Origin: UBA4582 sp047629195
GTDB taxonomy: Bacteria; Pseudomonadota; Gammaproteobacteria; Pseudomonadales; Azotimanducaceae
Direction of reading: 5' to 3'
NCBI GenBank assembly: GCA_047629195.1
Contig: JBLHWY010000003.1
Location: 41,759-105,758 of the forward strand
DNA: 64,000 bases
Part shown: positions 1 to 8,062 of the stretch, one piece after another
Position numbering within the stretch: the first letter of the stretch is position 1
How the letters are laid out: each line of letters begins with the position of its first letter
The notes under the pieces: generated by a model
What the model saw: only the letters and a program-made list of their open reading frames with translations
What the model was told of the DNA's origin: nothing
Database searches by the model: none
Position numbers and translations under genes: made by a program

Positions 1-575
1 AGCGCTGCTGCAGCGGCCGTTGCAGCAATAGGATCCATGAGGGCCATGGCGGTATTGCGTGGCTGCTTCGGACTGTAGCCCAGTACATTAGTCAGTCCCG
101 ACATGGCTTCCACGATAGGGCCAAATGCGACGCGATCCCGATATTGGCCAGTGGTACCAAAGCCTGGCATTGTGAGGTAAATGATTTTCGGATTGGTCGT
201 GGACAATGTTTCATAGTCGAGCTTGAGCGAAGGCATTGCTCTGGCGCTAAAATTCTCTATGACAATATCAGCATGCTTAACCATCTCTAAAAAGGTTGCA
301 CGACCTTGCGCTTGTTTTAAATCAATACAAACGCTACGGCGGTTTCGAGCGAGCTTTACGTAAGCGGCATTTCTATTCCATGGTTCGCCGTTGGGGTCAC
401 CTTCGATCCAGCCGCCGATAGGCGCGTCGGCGAATTCTCTGGGGCCGCGACTTAGTGGGCCTTCAATCTTTACAACCTCAGCGCCTAGGTCAGACAACAT
501 GCGTACGGCAAGTGGCCCCGCCCAAACATGCGTTAGATCCAGCACACGAACACCAGCGAGTGGACCGAATGCCAT
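1..575 (-). CDS. CaiB/BaiF family CoA-transferase (3' end beyond the window)
   Basis: Class III CoA-transferase that would move CoA between carboxylic acids in the cytoplasm. Only the N-terminal 191 residues lie in the window. The family opening is clear: GVRVLDLTHVWAGPLAVRML, then LGAEVVKIE, LARNRRSVCIDL and ADIVIENFSARAM. Asp181 in MALMDPIAAT sits where CaiB and formyl-CoA transferase carry the aspartate that forms the acyl-anhydride intermediate. The ATG (575-573) overlaps the TGA of the gene before it (577-575), so translation is probably coupled. It is the fourth of four family members transcribed leftward. The substrate cannot be read; family membership is secure. Confidence 0.93.
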   Translation of the reverse strand, partial: MAFGPLAGVRVLDLTHVWAGPLAVRMLSDLGAEVVKIEGPLSRGPREFADAPIGGWIEGDPNGEPWNRNAAYVKLARNRRSVCIDLKQAQGRATFLEMVKHADIVIENFSARAMPSLKLDYETLSTTNPKIIYLTMPGFGTTGQYRDRVAFGPIVEAMSGLTNVLGYSPKQPRNTAMALMDPIAATAAAAA

Positions 576-1672
576 CAGAGGTTCTCCGAAAGATTAGAAG
601 TGTGAGAGGTGTGAAAGGCGCCAGAGGTGACGTTAGACTCAACTGGCGTCAGCGTCTGAGCTGGCCAGGGTTTGTCGTCGAAGCGGAAAGGGAGTGGTGG
701 AGCTTGCACTGTATCCATTTCTGAGGTGTCAGACTTTTTTATGGTCTGCCAGAAATCTCTTTCTGCAAGGTGTTCGTTGGAAAGAATATCATCGAAGGTT
801 TGTACGACACCAACGGGCACTCTGAAGTCGCGCGCGCTTTCTTCGACTTGTGCCCGAGTCATTGATTCCATTGCCGTGGAAATTATCTCGTGTAGCGCTT
901 CTCTGTTCGCCATCCTAGTTCCGTTAGTCGCAAATCGCTCGTCGAGTACTAACTCAGGTCGGCCAAGGAAAGTCGTGAAAGGATCCCAGAACGTGGGGAC
1001 GATATTGATGTACACCCAGCCGTCCGCAAGCTTGAATTGAGTTGATGGGCATACCCACCAAAAGTCATTGCCATGGCGGCTGCGAATATTATCGGCACAA
1101 TGCCATTGCACCGTCGTGAACTGGCTGAGCGACATCACAACTTCTAGTTTGCTGATGTCTGCAGCTTCATTAAACTCTCCAAGCCTGCAAGCGTTGGCAA
1201 CCATATATGCCCATTGGCCGCTCTGGAGGTCGGCATAATGGCCCGGAAGTGTTAGTGGCGCAGTATCTTGATCTCCTATGAGGTTGCTATAGCCCCCCAT
1301 TGCTTGCAATACATTTTCTGTTCCACGCCAGTTCCTTCTAGGTCCGGTTCGACCAAATGGCGTGATTGCGACTTTGACCGGACACTTCCAATGATCAAAA
1401 CCGGCACTTAAGACAGCGTCTGCACTGGCTGCTTCAAGAATAACGATGTCAGCTTGTGCTGCTAGCGCTGCGATCAGGTCTGGATCATCCGTTGCGATAC
1501 GTCGTTTCCCAGCATGTAAAAAGAGATCTAGCGCGTGGTCGCTGACCCATGCCGGGCTGTTGGCATGGCCGCTGCCTTCTATTCTGACGACATCGTAACC
1601 CGTTTGGGCAAAGACGCGACCGGCGAATCCTGCGGCAATACCGCCAACTTCTAGAATTTTGTCTACAGCCAT
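575..1672 (-). CDS. CaiB/BaiF family CoA-transferase (third of four)
   Basis: A 365-residue class III CoA-transferase. I chose the ATG at 1672, four bases after the preceding stop; the frame stays open upstream to 1834, but that stretch overlaps the previous gene and does not resemble the family. The N terminus is shortened and atypical (ILEVGGIAAGFAGRVFAQTG in place of the usual RVLDL..AGP segment). The rest fits: TPFGRTGPRRNW, and Asp148 in GHYADLQSG aligned with the catalytic aspartate, followed by the C-terminal region with VPVGVVQTFDDIL. It is coupled to both neighbours by very short gaps or overlaps. The odd N terminus suggests a specialised partner subunit or divergent substrate; that is inference. 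Confidence 0.9.
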   Translation of the reverse strand: MAVDKILEVGGIAAGFAGRVFAQTGYDVVRIEGSGHANSPAWVSDHALDLFLHAGKRRIATDDPDLIAALAAQADIVILEAASADAVLSAGFDHWKCPVKVAITPFGRTGPRRNWRGTENVLQAMGGYSNLIGDQDTAPLTLPGHYADLQSGQWAYMVANACRLGEFNEAADISKLEVVMSLSQFTTVQWHCADNIRSRHGNDFWWVCPSTQFKLADGWVYINIVPTFWDPFTTFLGRPELVLDERFATNGTRMANREALHEIISTAMESMTRAQVEESARDFRVPVGVVQTFDDILSNEHLAERDFWQTIKKSDTSEMDTVQAPPLPFRFDDKPWPAQTLTPVESNVTSGAFHTSHTSNLSENL

Positions 1673-1676
1673 AACG

Positions 1677-2891
1677 TCACTTGAATATGCCGAGTTGGTC
1701 GTTGATATGGAATTCTCCCTCAGACATGTCGAGCCAGTCGGACAGTACTGCCTCGTTGTCTTCTCCCAGCTTACGGGAGCGCGGGAACTCATCGCAAGGG
1801 GTCTTACTGAAATAAAGTGGCAGTCGATCCCCAATCACCGTGCCATATTCGGGATGTTGCCCTGTGAGAGGTTGAAAGAATTGGTGTGCCGCGAGTTGAG
1901 GATCCTTTTCAACCAGGTCAACCCCGTTTTGGACGACGCCGGCGGGTACGCCTGCTTTCTGACATCGTTCCATGACGTCCTCTGCTATTAAAGAAGAAGT
2001 CCAGGTCGATACCTGGCGATCTAATTCATCGCTAGCGGCGGCTCTTCCTGTGGCTGTCATGTATATTGGGTTTTGAGTCCATTCAGGATTGCCCATAACA
2101 CCTTTGAAGGCTAACCATTGAATGTCATTCATGCAGGCGATAGCAATCCAGCGTTCGTTTTCGGTTTTGTCATCGACCGCGCCTGCGCATGGATAGCAAT
2201 TGTGTGGAGCTACATCGTCATAAGGTAACTTGTTGCCGGTTGGTCTTGCGGCGACACCATTGGCGAACCAATCAAGTAATGACGGACCTGCGAAATTCAC
2301 GCCTACTTCGAATTGAGACATATCAATTCTTTGGCCACGCCCTGTGCGCCGGCGGGCCTCTATTGCGGCCAGTATTGCTACGACAGCATGCAAACCTGCT
2401 TGATGGTCGTTGTATGAGAAACCAATGCCTATATCTTCGCGGCCGGGAACGCCAGTTAGATGAGTTAGGCCGGAGAGCGCGTGAATGGTCGGTGCATAAG
2501 TCACAAATTTTGACCAGGGTCCGCCGTCACCCATGCCGGACATTTCTGCATAAATGACGCCTTTGTTGCCTTCCCTGACAGTCTCAAAATCGATTCCCCA
2601 GCGTTGCAAGACACCGACGGAAAAATTATTGATAACAATGTCGGCTTCGTTACAGAGCTTGCGGCTAAGTTCTCTGCTCTCATCTCGGGACATATCTAAT
2701 GCCAGCGAACGTTTGCTGCGATTAAATTGCAGAAAGTAGGGATGGGTTGGTAAATTAACGCCGGTGGCGCGATCCACTGAATTAACTTTCACGACATCGG
2801 CGCCCATGTCACCGAGAATTCGAGTTGCAAAGGGACCGGCGAGTACATGGGAGAAATCGAGTATCCTAATTCCGTCAAGAGGTCTGCTCAT
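1677..2891 (-). CDS. CaiB/BaiF family CoA-transferase (second of four)
   Basis: A 404-residue, full-length class III CoA-transferase and the most canonical of the four here. Visible features are IRILDFSHVLAGPFATRILG (residues 8-27), FNRSKRSLALDM, ADIVINNFSVGVL, YAEMSGMGDGGPW and Asp162 in SYNDHQAGLHAV, which aligns with the catalytic aspartate of formyl-CoA transferase (Asp169 there). The start overlaps the stop of the upstream gene by four bases (ATGA at 2891-2888). The likely role is activation of a carboxylate, or racemase-type chemistry on an acyl-CoA, both of which are known for this family. The substrate is unknown. Confidence 0.94.
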   Translation of the reverse strand: MSRPLDGIRILDFSHVLAGPFATRILGDMGADVVKVNSVDRATGVNLPTHPYFLQFNRSKRSLALDMSRDESRELSRKLCNEADIVINNFSVGVLQRWGIDFETVREGNKGVIYAEMSGMGDGGPWSKFVTYAPTIHALSGLTHLTGVPGREDIGIGFSYNDHQAGLHAVVAILAAIEARRRTGRGQRIDMSQFEVGVNFAGPSLLDWFANGVAARPTGNKLPYDDVAPHNCYPCAGAVDDKTENERWIAIACMNDIQWLAFKGVMGNPEWTQNPIYMTATGRAAASDELDRQVSTWTSSLIAEDVMERCQKAGVPAGVVQNGVDLVEKDPQLAAHQFFQPLTGQHPEYGTVIGDRLPLYFSKTPCDEFPRSRKLGEDNEAVLSDWLDMSEGEFHINDQLGIFK

Positions 2892-4081
2892 TGTTGGTGC
2901 TCCTGCGCGTTTGTCCAGCCAATATCTTTTAGGATCGCATCGGTTGTTGTTGCTACCGCTTCAGTTTCATCTATTTTCCAGGGCGTTTCACTGAATTGAT
3001 AAGGTGCTCCCGGTCCCTTCACTATTGTTTCGCCTATCGTGTAGTTCTGCCACCAATCGCGGGCTTGAAGTTGCGGGTTCTCTGCTACCTTCTCTAACGG
3101 CTGTACCCAACCATACGGGCTATGACGTTCTTGTGCTGTGAAAAATAGTGCTTCGACGTCCTTTTCACCAACCCATTTCGTCAACACTTCCATCATCCGT
3201 TTTATCATTAATTGTACATTGTCAGGTTCCATGTACATGGGGTCGATTAAATCCTCGAATGCATCTTCTTCGACGAGCCAAAAGAGTTGTGCTTCTAGGT
3301 TTGGTGTAGGTGTAATCATGATTGAACCGCCTTTAGCTTGCATGACTCGGTATGCGTTCGACCAGTGCAGGCTGCCGCGACGCGGCAACACTGGTCCGTC
3401 GGCACTGGCGAATTGTTCGTTGTATTCATGAAACATCAGCACATGTTCGAGGCACGAAGCAATACACTGTTGCACAGGTACGCCAACACGTTGTCCTTGT
3501 CCTGTCGTTTTTGCATGATTTAGTGCAGACAGCGCGGCAATAGCAGCGTAAGCACCGGACACCATGTAATTGAGTTCGCCAAATAGTTTGAGGGGTGGCG
3601 TATCTGCATCTCCGGTAGTCGCAGCAGCGCCACCAAGCGCCCCATCAACCAGGTCAGAGGAAGCAAAGTCAGACCATGGACCTTCGTTGCCGAAGGAAGA
3701 AACATCGATGACGACGAGTTCTTCGCGCCGAGCTATTGCGGCGTCTAGTTTTGCTGCCTCTACACCAAATGAATCTTTGCAGGTTAATACAATCGCAGCG
3801 CGGTCTATTAATGCCTGCAATTGACTTTGGCCATCGTCAGATGACAGGTCTAATGTGAAGAATCTTCGATTGGTGGCGAAGTAGGCATACCAGAGAGATT
3901 GCTGGTCTTCTGGAGCTGATGCTAAATGAGGCCCCCTTTTTCGCAATGGGTCTCCGGTGGGAGGTTCGGGGCGGATAACATCGGCACCGAGGTCGGCGAG
4001 GAGTTTTGCGCCGTAGATGCCTCTCTCATCGGTTAGGTCAATAATACGGACTCCGGTCAAAGCGCCTTCGGTGTTGGACAT
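2888..4081 (-). CDS. CaiB/BaiF family CoA-transferase lacking the catalytic Asp
   Basis: First gene of the leftward quartet, 397 residues. It has the family fold markers: GVRIIDLTDERGIYGAKLLA, LGADVIRPEPP, DVSSFGNEGPWSDF and the C-terminal VQPLEKVAENPQLQARDWW block. At the catalytic position it reads FGELNYMVSG. Aligning on the following (S/A)G pair puts Tyr172 where two of its operon partners carry Asp148 and Asp162. Some CaiB-family enzymes work as heterodimers in which one subunit lacks the nucleophile, so this could be the non-catalytic partner of a neighbour. No strong Shine-Dalgarno is seen before the ATG. A 68-base gap separates it from the cytochrome gene upstream, where the operon promoter would lie. 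Confidence 0.9.
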   Translation of the reverse strand: MSNTEGALTGVRIIDLTDERGIYGAKLLADLGADVIRPEPPTGDPLRKRGPHLASAPEDQQSLWYAYFATNRRFFTLDLSSDDGQSQLQALIDRAAIVLTCKDSFGVEAAKLDAAIARREELVVIDVSSFGNEGPWSDFASSDLVDGALGGAAATTGDADTPPLKLFGELNYMVSGAYAAIAALSALNHAKTTGQGQRVGVPVQQCIASCLEHVLMFHEYNEQFASADGPVLPRRGSLHWSNAYRVMQAKGGSIMITPTPNLEAQLFWLVEEDAFEDLIDPMYMEPDNVQLMIKRMMEVLTKWVGEKDVEALFFTAQERHSPYGWVQPLEKVAENPQLQARDWWQNYTIGETIVKGPGAPYQFSETPWKIDETEAVATTTDAILKDIGWTNAQEHQQ

Positions 4082-4149
4082 AACTTATCGCCTATTAGCT
4101 GAAAATTAATGAGTAAGTTGAATGCTTGAGATTATAAACAGTATTTCCG

Positions 4150-6396
4150 CTATCGCTCAAATGCCTGGCGAGACTGATATTTTTGTAAAAGTTGTTTGAC
4201 CAGCGGAGATGATGGAGAAAGTGCTGATAATTTACTCAGGTAGGGTAGGTGGCTAGCCAATTGATTTTGTTTGTCAGCGTATTGGAGCAAAGTGTTGAGT
4301 ATATCCATTTGATTGGGCCAGCGTTTATCAGCGGTTTTCAGATGGACGATCGCGCTATCCGTAGATCCAATACTATCGAGTGCAACCGCGTATACATATG
4401 AAAACCGAGGCTGAGCATCGTTGATTGTTGCGGCTTTACGCAGGTAGGGGATCGCGTCCGAAACTTGTTTTTGGCGCACAAGATACAAGCCGTAGGCGTG
4501 TTGAGCGCCAGCAGAATCCGGAGCAACTTCTATCGCTTTGAGTAAATGCTTTTGTACTTCTGGGTCGCGAGCGCTTGCCCGCAGAAATTCCGCGTAGTTG
4601 AGTAAGGCTGGTACAAATCCCGGAGAGATATCGAGCGCTTTCACATAATGGAGCTCTGCCTGCTGCCGGTCGCCGAGCCCCATCGACAATTGAGCCATGG
4701 CCATTTGGGTGCTCGGGCTATCAAGCGAGAAAGCGAGGGAAGCTTGATAATCAGCCAGCAGAACATTCACCCTCTTTTTATCAGCGAGGGGTAATTGATC
4801 GAGCACATCAGTAAGTGCTGCTGCCGCGGCGAATCTTACGCTTCTGGTTTTGTCATCTGCCAATGACTTTAACAAAGGCCAGCGGTCTGCTGCTGGCAAG
4901 AAGCCAATTGATCCTGCTGCTGCTCGCCTTATCATAGGGTCGTGATGTGTCAGTGCTGCAACGGCAGCTTCGAGTGTGATCCTCGAGGGGAAGTTGGCGA
5001 GTTGTTCAATCAAAGTTGCGCGAATGATTGCAGGTAAGGTCTCGTCCGCTGCGTGTCGTGATAGATCGCCGATACTTAACGTGTCTAAATTTCGGCTTCT
5101 TTGATTGGTTAAGGACCAGTGGCCGCTAGAGGTATTGTTGGCCGAGTGAGGTGCCAGCAATAGAATGCTTTCGTTGATCCATTCTGGAGATTTATTTTCA
5201 TGGCAACTTGAGCAAGCAGAGGCATTTTCGCTCGCAGTAGTGATCAACTTAGGCACGACAAAGCTATGGTCGCGTCGATCGTCGACGCCCATGTACAAGC
5301 GCTCCGGCATATGGCAATCGACACAGAAGCTGCCACTAGACTCTGGCCTATGGCCATGGTGCTCGAGGGTGTCGAAAGTGGTTGGAAGGTGGCACTGGTT
5401 ACACAACGCATTGCCGGGCAATTTTACTCCTCCACTATGGGGTTCATGACAATTAGTGCAACGTACGCCTTTTTGATACATTTTACTTTGCAAAAACGAG
5501 CCAAGCACGAAAACTTCGTCTTGAATTTGTCCATCAGGAAAGTATAGGCCGGGACTTAGCAATTGAAGTAAATATTGATTCTGGTAGGCAGCCCCGGGCG
5601 TTAGCTTGCCTATCGGCAGTCGACGAGAGTGACAGCCGCCGCATATATCGATTTCCTTGTCGTCGCTTGCGGTCATGGGAGACGCGATCGAATCACCGTT
5701 TTTGAAGAGCCATGCTGTGCGGGTCCCCGTCTTGAGTAAGCCTGAATTATCAGCGTCGAGTTTATTGCTCTGTGCCAGGCTGAGGTGATCTGACCCTGGG
5801 CCATGACAGGCTTCACAAGCGACATTAATATCAGACCACTGTGTATCGTAGCTATCTAATTCAGCGTTATAGTTTTTTTTCAGGTCTGTGCTATGACAGT
5901 CAGCGCATCGACTGTTCCAGTTCTGAAAGTGACTCTGCCAAAAGAATGGATGTTCTGGCGAAATATCTTCATGGGGTTGAAGATGGAACCAACGTTGTCC
6001 CCCATCTATAACGCTGCGACTGTCCCACGCTATGTTAAATGCTTGTAGTTTACCGTTGCCGATCTCTACCAGGTATTGTTGCAAGGGTTGATGCCCAAAA
6101 GTGTATAAAACCTTAAATTTTTGGACTTTGCCTGCTTCATTTTTTGTTTCTATGAAGTGTTTCTTGTCTTCGACAAAAAAACGCGTCTTTATGTTATGAA
6201 AGCTGACTTCGGTATTTGTGAAGTCACCTAACACGGTTGCAGGTGTGGCCAATTGCATCGCATGAAAATGATCAGACTTCTGCCAAAGTGCTGATTCATT
6301 TTCATGGCAAGAAGCGCAAGCTTTTGCGCCGATATAATCCGCGGGGAACCCCGTGGTAGTAAGGAGCAATAGGCAAATTAGTATGCTTAATCTCAC
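4150..6396 (-). CDS. Secreted octaheme c-type cytochrome with HEAT and TPR repeats
   Basis: A 748-residue exported electron-transfer protein. A signal peptide (MRLSILICLLLLTTTGFPA) is followed by eight CxxCH haem-binding motifs: residues 27-31 CASCH, 164-168 CADCH, 194-198 CEACH, 252-256 CGGCH, 313-317 CTNCH, 332-336 CNQCH, 358-362 CVDCH and 395-399 CSSCH. None is CxxCK, so a nitrite-reductase NrfA-type active haem is not indicated. Residues about 460-545 look like HEAT/armadillo repeats and 565-740 like TPR repeats, giving a protein-binding C-terminal half. Cytochrome-c554-like domains joined to TPRs are a known but little characterised arrangement. The start is GTG (6396). It lies 13 bases behind the solute-binding protein gene, in the same operon. 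Confidence 0.93.
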   Translation of the reverse strand: MRLSILICLLLLTTTGFPADYIGAKACASCHENESALWQKSDHFHAMQLATPATVLGDFTNTEVSFHNIKTRFFVEDKKHFIETKNEAGKVQKFKVLYTFGHQPLQQYLVEIGNGKLQAFNIAWDSRSVIDGGQRWFHLQPHEDISPEHPFFWQSHFQNWNSRCADCHSTDLKKNYNAELDSYDTQWSDINVACEACHGPGSDHLSLAQSNKLDADNSGLLKTGTRTAWLFKNGDSIASPMTASDDKEIDICGGCHSRRLPIGKLTPGAAYQNQYLLQLLSPGLYFPDGQIQDEVFVLGSFLQSKMYQKGVRCTNCHEPHSGGVKLPGNALCNQCHLPTTFDTLEHHGHRPESSGSFCVDCHMPERLYMGVDDRRDHSFVVPKLITTASENASACSSCHENKSPEWINESILLLAPHSANNTSSGHWSLTNQRSRNLDTLSIGDLSRHAADETLPAIIRATLIEQLANFPSRITLEAAVAALTHHDPMIRRAAAGSIGFLPAADRWPLLKSLADDKTRSVRFAAAAALTDVLDQLPLADKKRVNVLLADYQASLAFSLDSPSTQMAMAQLSMGLGDRQQAELHYVKALDISPGFVPALLNYAEFLRASARDPEVQKHLLKAIEVAPDSAGAQHAYGLYLVRQKQVSDAIPYLRKAATINDAQPRFSYVYAVALDSIGSTDSAIVHLKTADKRWPNQMDILNTLLQYADKQNQLASHLPYLSKLSALSPSSPLVKQLLQKYQSRQAFER

Positions 6397-6409
6397 TATG
6401 GGAGGGGTT

Positions 6410-7162
6410 CTATAGCTCGACAGGAATGACTGGTAACCAACGATTCAGCACTTCTTTTACCTCGCCCTGCGCGACCATATCTTTAAGAAGTAGGTTCAAC
6501 GTGACTTGTAGTTCGGGGTTTTCTGCGTGTACCGCCCAGGCGACGGACTCTTTTGTTAAATACCGATTCAAGCTAAGTAAGTTATCATTAATAAATGAGC
6601 GGCTTAGCTGCCAACTGGTGATTGAATCATGAATAAATAGGTCAACCTCGGAAATTCGAAGGGCTTCAAGACCTTGTTCGACGCTTGCGTAGGCATATAC
6701 ATTGGGGCTGCTCATCTCTGTTCGAACATATGTTTCACCCGTTGTCCCTTTGTGGACGCCTACTTTTAGCTCGGTTTGCTTTAATGCTCCAATTTTACCG
6801 TATTCGGTTGCATCCTCGGTACGTACTATCGCCATCTGGCCAATTTCCATATAGGGTTTTGTAAACCGGACTCTGGCTTTACGATCATCGGTAACGGATG
6901 TGGCAGACATAATGATGTCAATTTCGCCATCTTCGAGCGCGGTAAAAAGCTGATCCAATTTATATACATGAAATTCAACGGGCCGATCGAGTCGCGCTGC
7001 AATTTTGTTCGCGAAGTCTATCTCTATGCCTTGAAGTTCGTCGCTGACGTAAAATGCAACGGGTTCGAAATTGACAGATATACCTATTCTGAGTGGTTTC
7101 AACGCTGCGCTCGATGAGCAGACAGTCACCAGCAGAAGCATGAGGCTGATCAGGAGTTTCAT
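6410..7162 (-). CDS. Periplasmic solute-binding protein, SBP_bac_3 family
   Basis: A 250-residue periplasmic binding protein of the amino-acid type (family 3). I chose the ATG at 7162 because it begins a good signal peptide, MKLLISLMLLLVTVCSSSAA; the frame is open to 7222, but the extra residues are not signal-like. The mature part shows LRIGISVNFEPVAFY, GIEIDFANKIAARL, DIIMSATSVTDDRKARVRFT and LKVGVHKGTTGETYV, all typical lobe motifs. No permease or ATPase gene is adjacent, so it is an orphan for transport and could instead work as a sensor or as a partner of the cytochrome encoded 13 bases downstream. Ligand unknown. Confidence 0.9.
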   Translation of the reverse strand: MKLLISLMLLLVTVCSSSAALKPLRIGISVNFEPVAFYVSDELQGIEIDFANKIAARLDRPVEFHVYKLDQLFTALEDGEIDIIMSATSVTDDRKARVRFTKPYMEIGQMAIVRTEDATEYGKIGALKQTELKVGVHKGTTGETYVRTEMSSPNVYAYASVEQGLEALRISEVDLFIHDSITSWQLSRSFINDNLLSLNRYLTKESVAWAVHAENPELQVTLNLLLKDMVAQGEVKEVLNRWLPVIPVEL

Positions 7163-7336
7163 GAGGTTGATCCGTTGATGAGAAAGAAAGCTCATTCTAT
7201 CGCTTGGCTTGTCTGCTAGCAAAGCATCATGCTACAGATGAATAATGTATGAATAGGCCGAGCTCTTCAATATTGCGGATTGGCGTTCCAGATGGGTTTG
7301 TTGCAGAATCTCAACTCTATCAAACATGGAGCTGTT

Positions 7337-7990
7337 ATGGATATCTATGAAGCTATGTCCACTTTGCGTGCTGTTCGCAGAATAAAGCCTGATCCTATAC
7401 CCTCAGATATTTTGGAACGCGTACTAACCGCTGCTACTTGGGCACCGACGGGCGGTAACCACCAACCCTGGCGGATGATCGCAATACAAGATGCTGACAT
7501 AAAACAAGGTCTGGAAGATTTGTACCGTCCACACTGGGAAGGCTATGTTCCCGGTTACGAAGCGCACCTGTCCTCTATGACGGAAGCACAGGCTTCAAGC
7601 AGTCGGAAAGCACTTGAGTCTGGCACTTACCTTGCTAACCACATGCATGAAGCGCCTGTAATTTGCGTTTTCTGTTTTAATTTTGACCATATCACCGTAA
7701 CCGATGCGGGTCTTGACCGACAAAGTGTTGTAGGCGGTGGTTCAATCTACCCAGCAGTGCAGAATCTTCTGCTCGCTGCCAGAAATGAAGGCTTGGGTTG
7801 TGTGCTGACAACGCTACTCTGTATTGAAGAGCCAAGTGTTAAGAAGCTTTTGAAAATCCCTGAAGGATGGCACACGGCCGCCTATGTGCCCATTGGTTAT
7901 CCGGTACTAGGTGGGCATGGAAACATCTCCCGAAGATCGATTGCTGAAATGGCATACAGTGATGTATTTGGTTCGCCCCTGAAGACTTAG
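7337..7990 (+). CDS. Nitroreductase family FMN-dependent oxidoreductase
   Basis: A 217-residue nitroreductase-fold protein, reducing nitro compounds, quinones or enones with NAD(P)H through FMN. Start ATG 7337 follows a GGAG (about 7328-7331); the frame is open to 7280 but unrelated. Markers are AMSTLRAVRRIKPDPIP (FMN phosphate-binding arginines), AATWAPTGGNHQPWRMIAI, the GGGSIYPAVQNLLLAARNEG helix, LGCVLTTLLC and the end AYVPIGYPVLGGHG. It stands alone, divergent from the binding-protein operon with about 170 bases between the start codons. The reaction type follows from the family; the substrate is not visible. Confidence 0.93.
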   Translation: MDIYEAMSTLRAVRRIKPDPIPSDILERVLTAATWAPTGGNHQPWRMIAIQDADIKQGLEDLYRPHWEGYVPGYEAHLSSMTEAQASSSRKALESGTYLANHMHEAPVICVFCFNFDHITVTDAGLDRQSVVGGGSIYPAVQNLLLAARNEGLGCVLTTLLCIEEPSVKKLLKIPEGWHTAAYVPIGYPVLGGHGNISRRSIAEMAYSDVFGSPLKT

Positions 7991-8062
7991 TTGAAGACAA
8001 TAACTGATCGCGCAGGTTGCCTTGTTGCCTACTGGCGGGCGTTGCGGAAGTAAATAGATATT

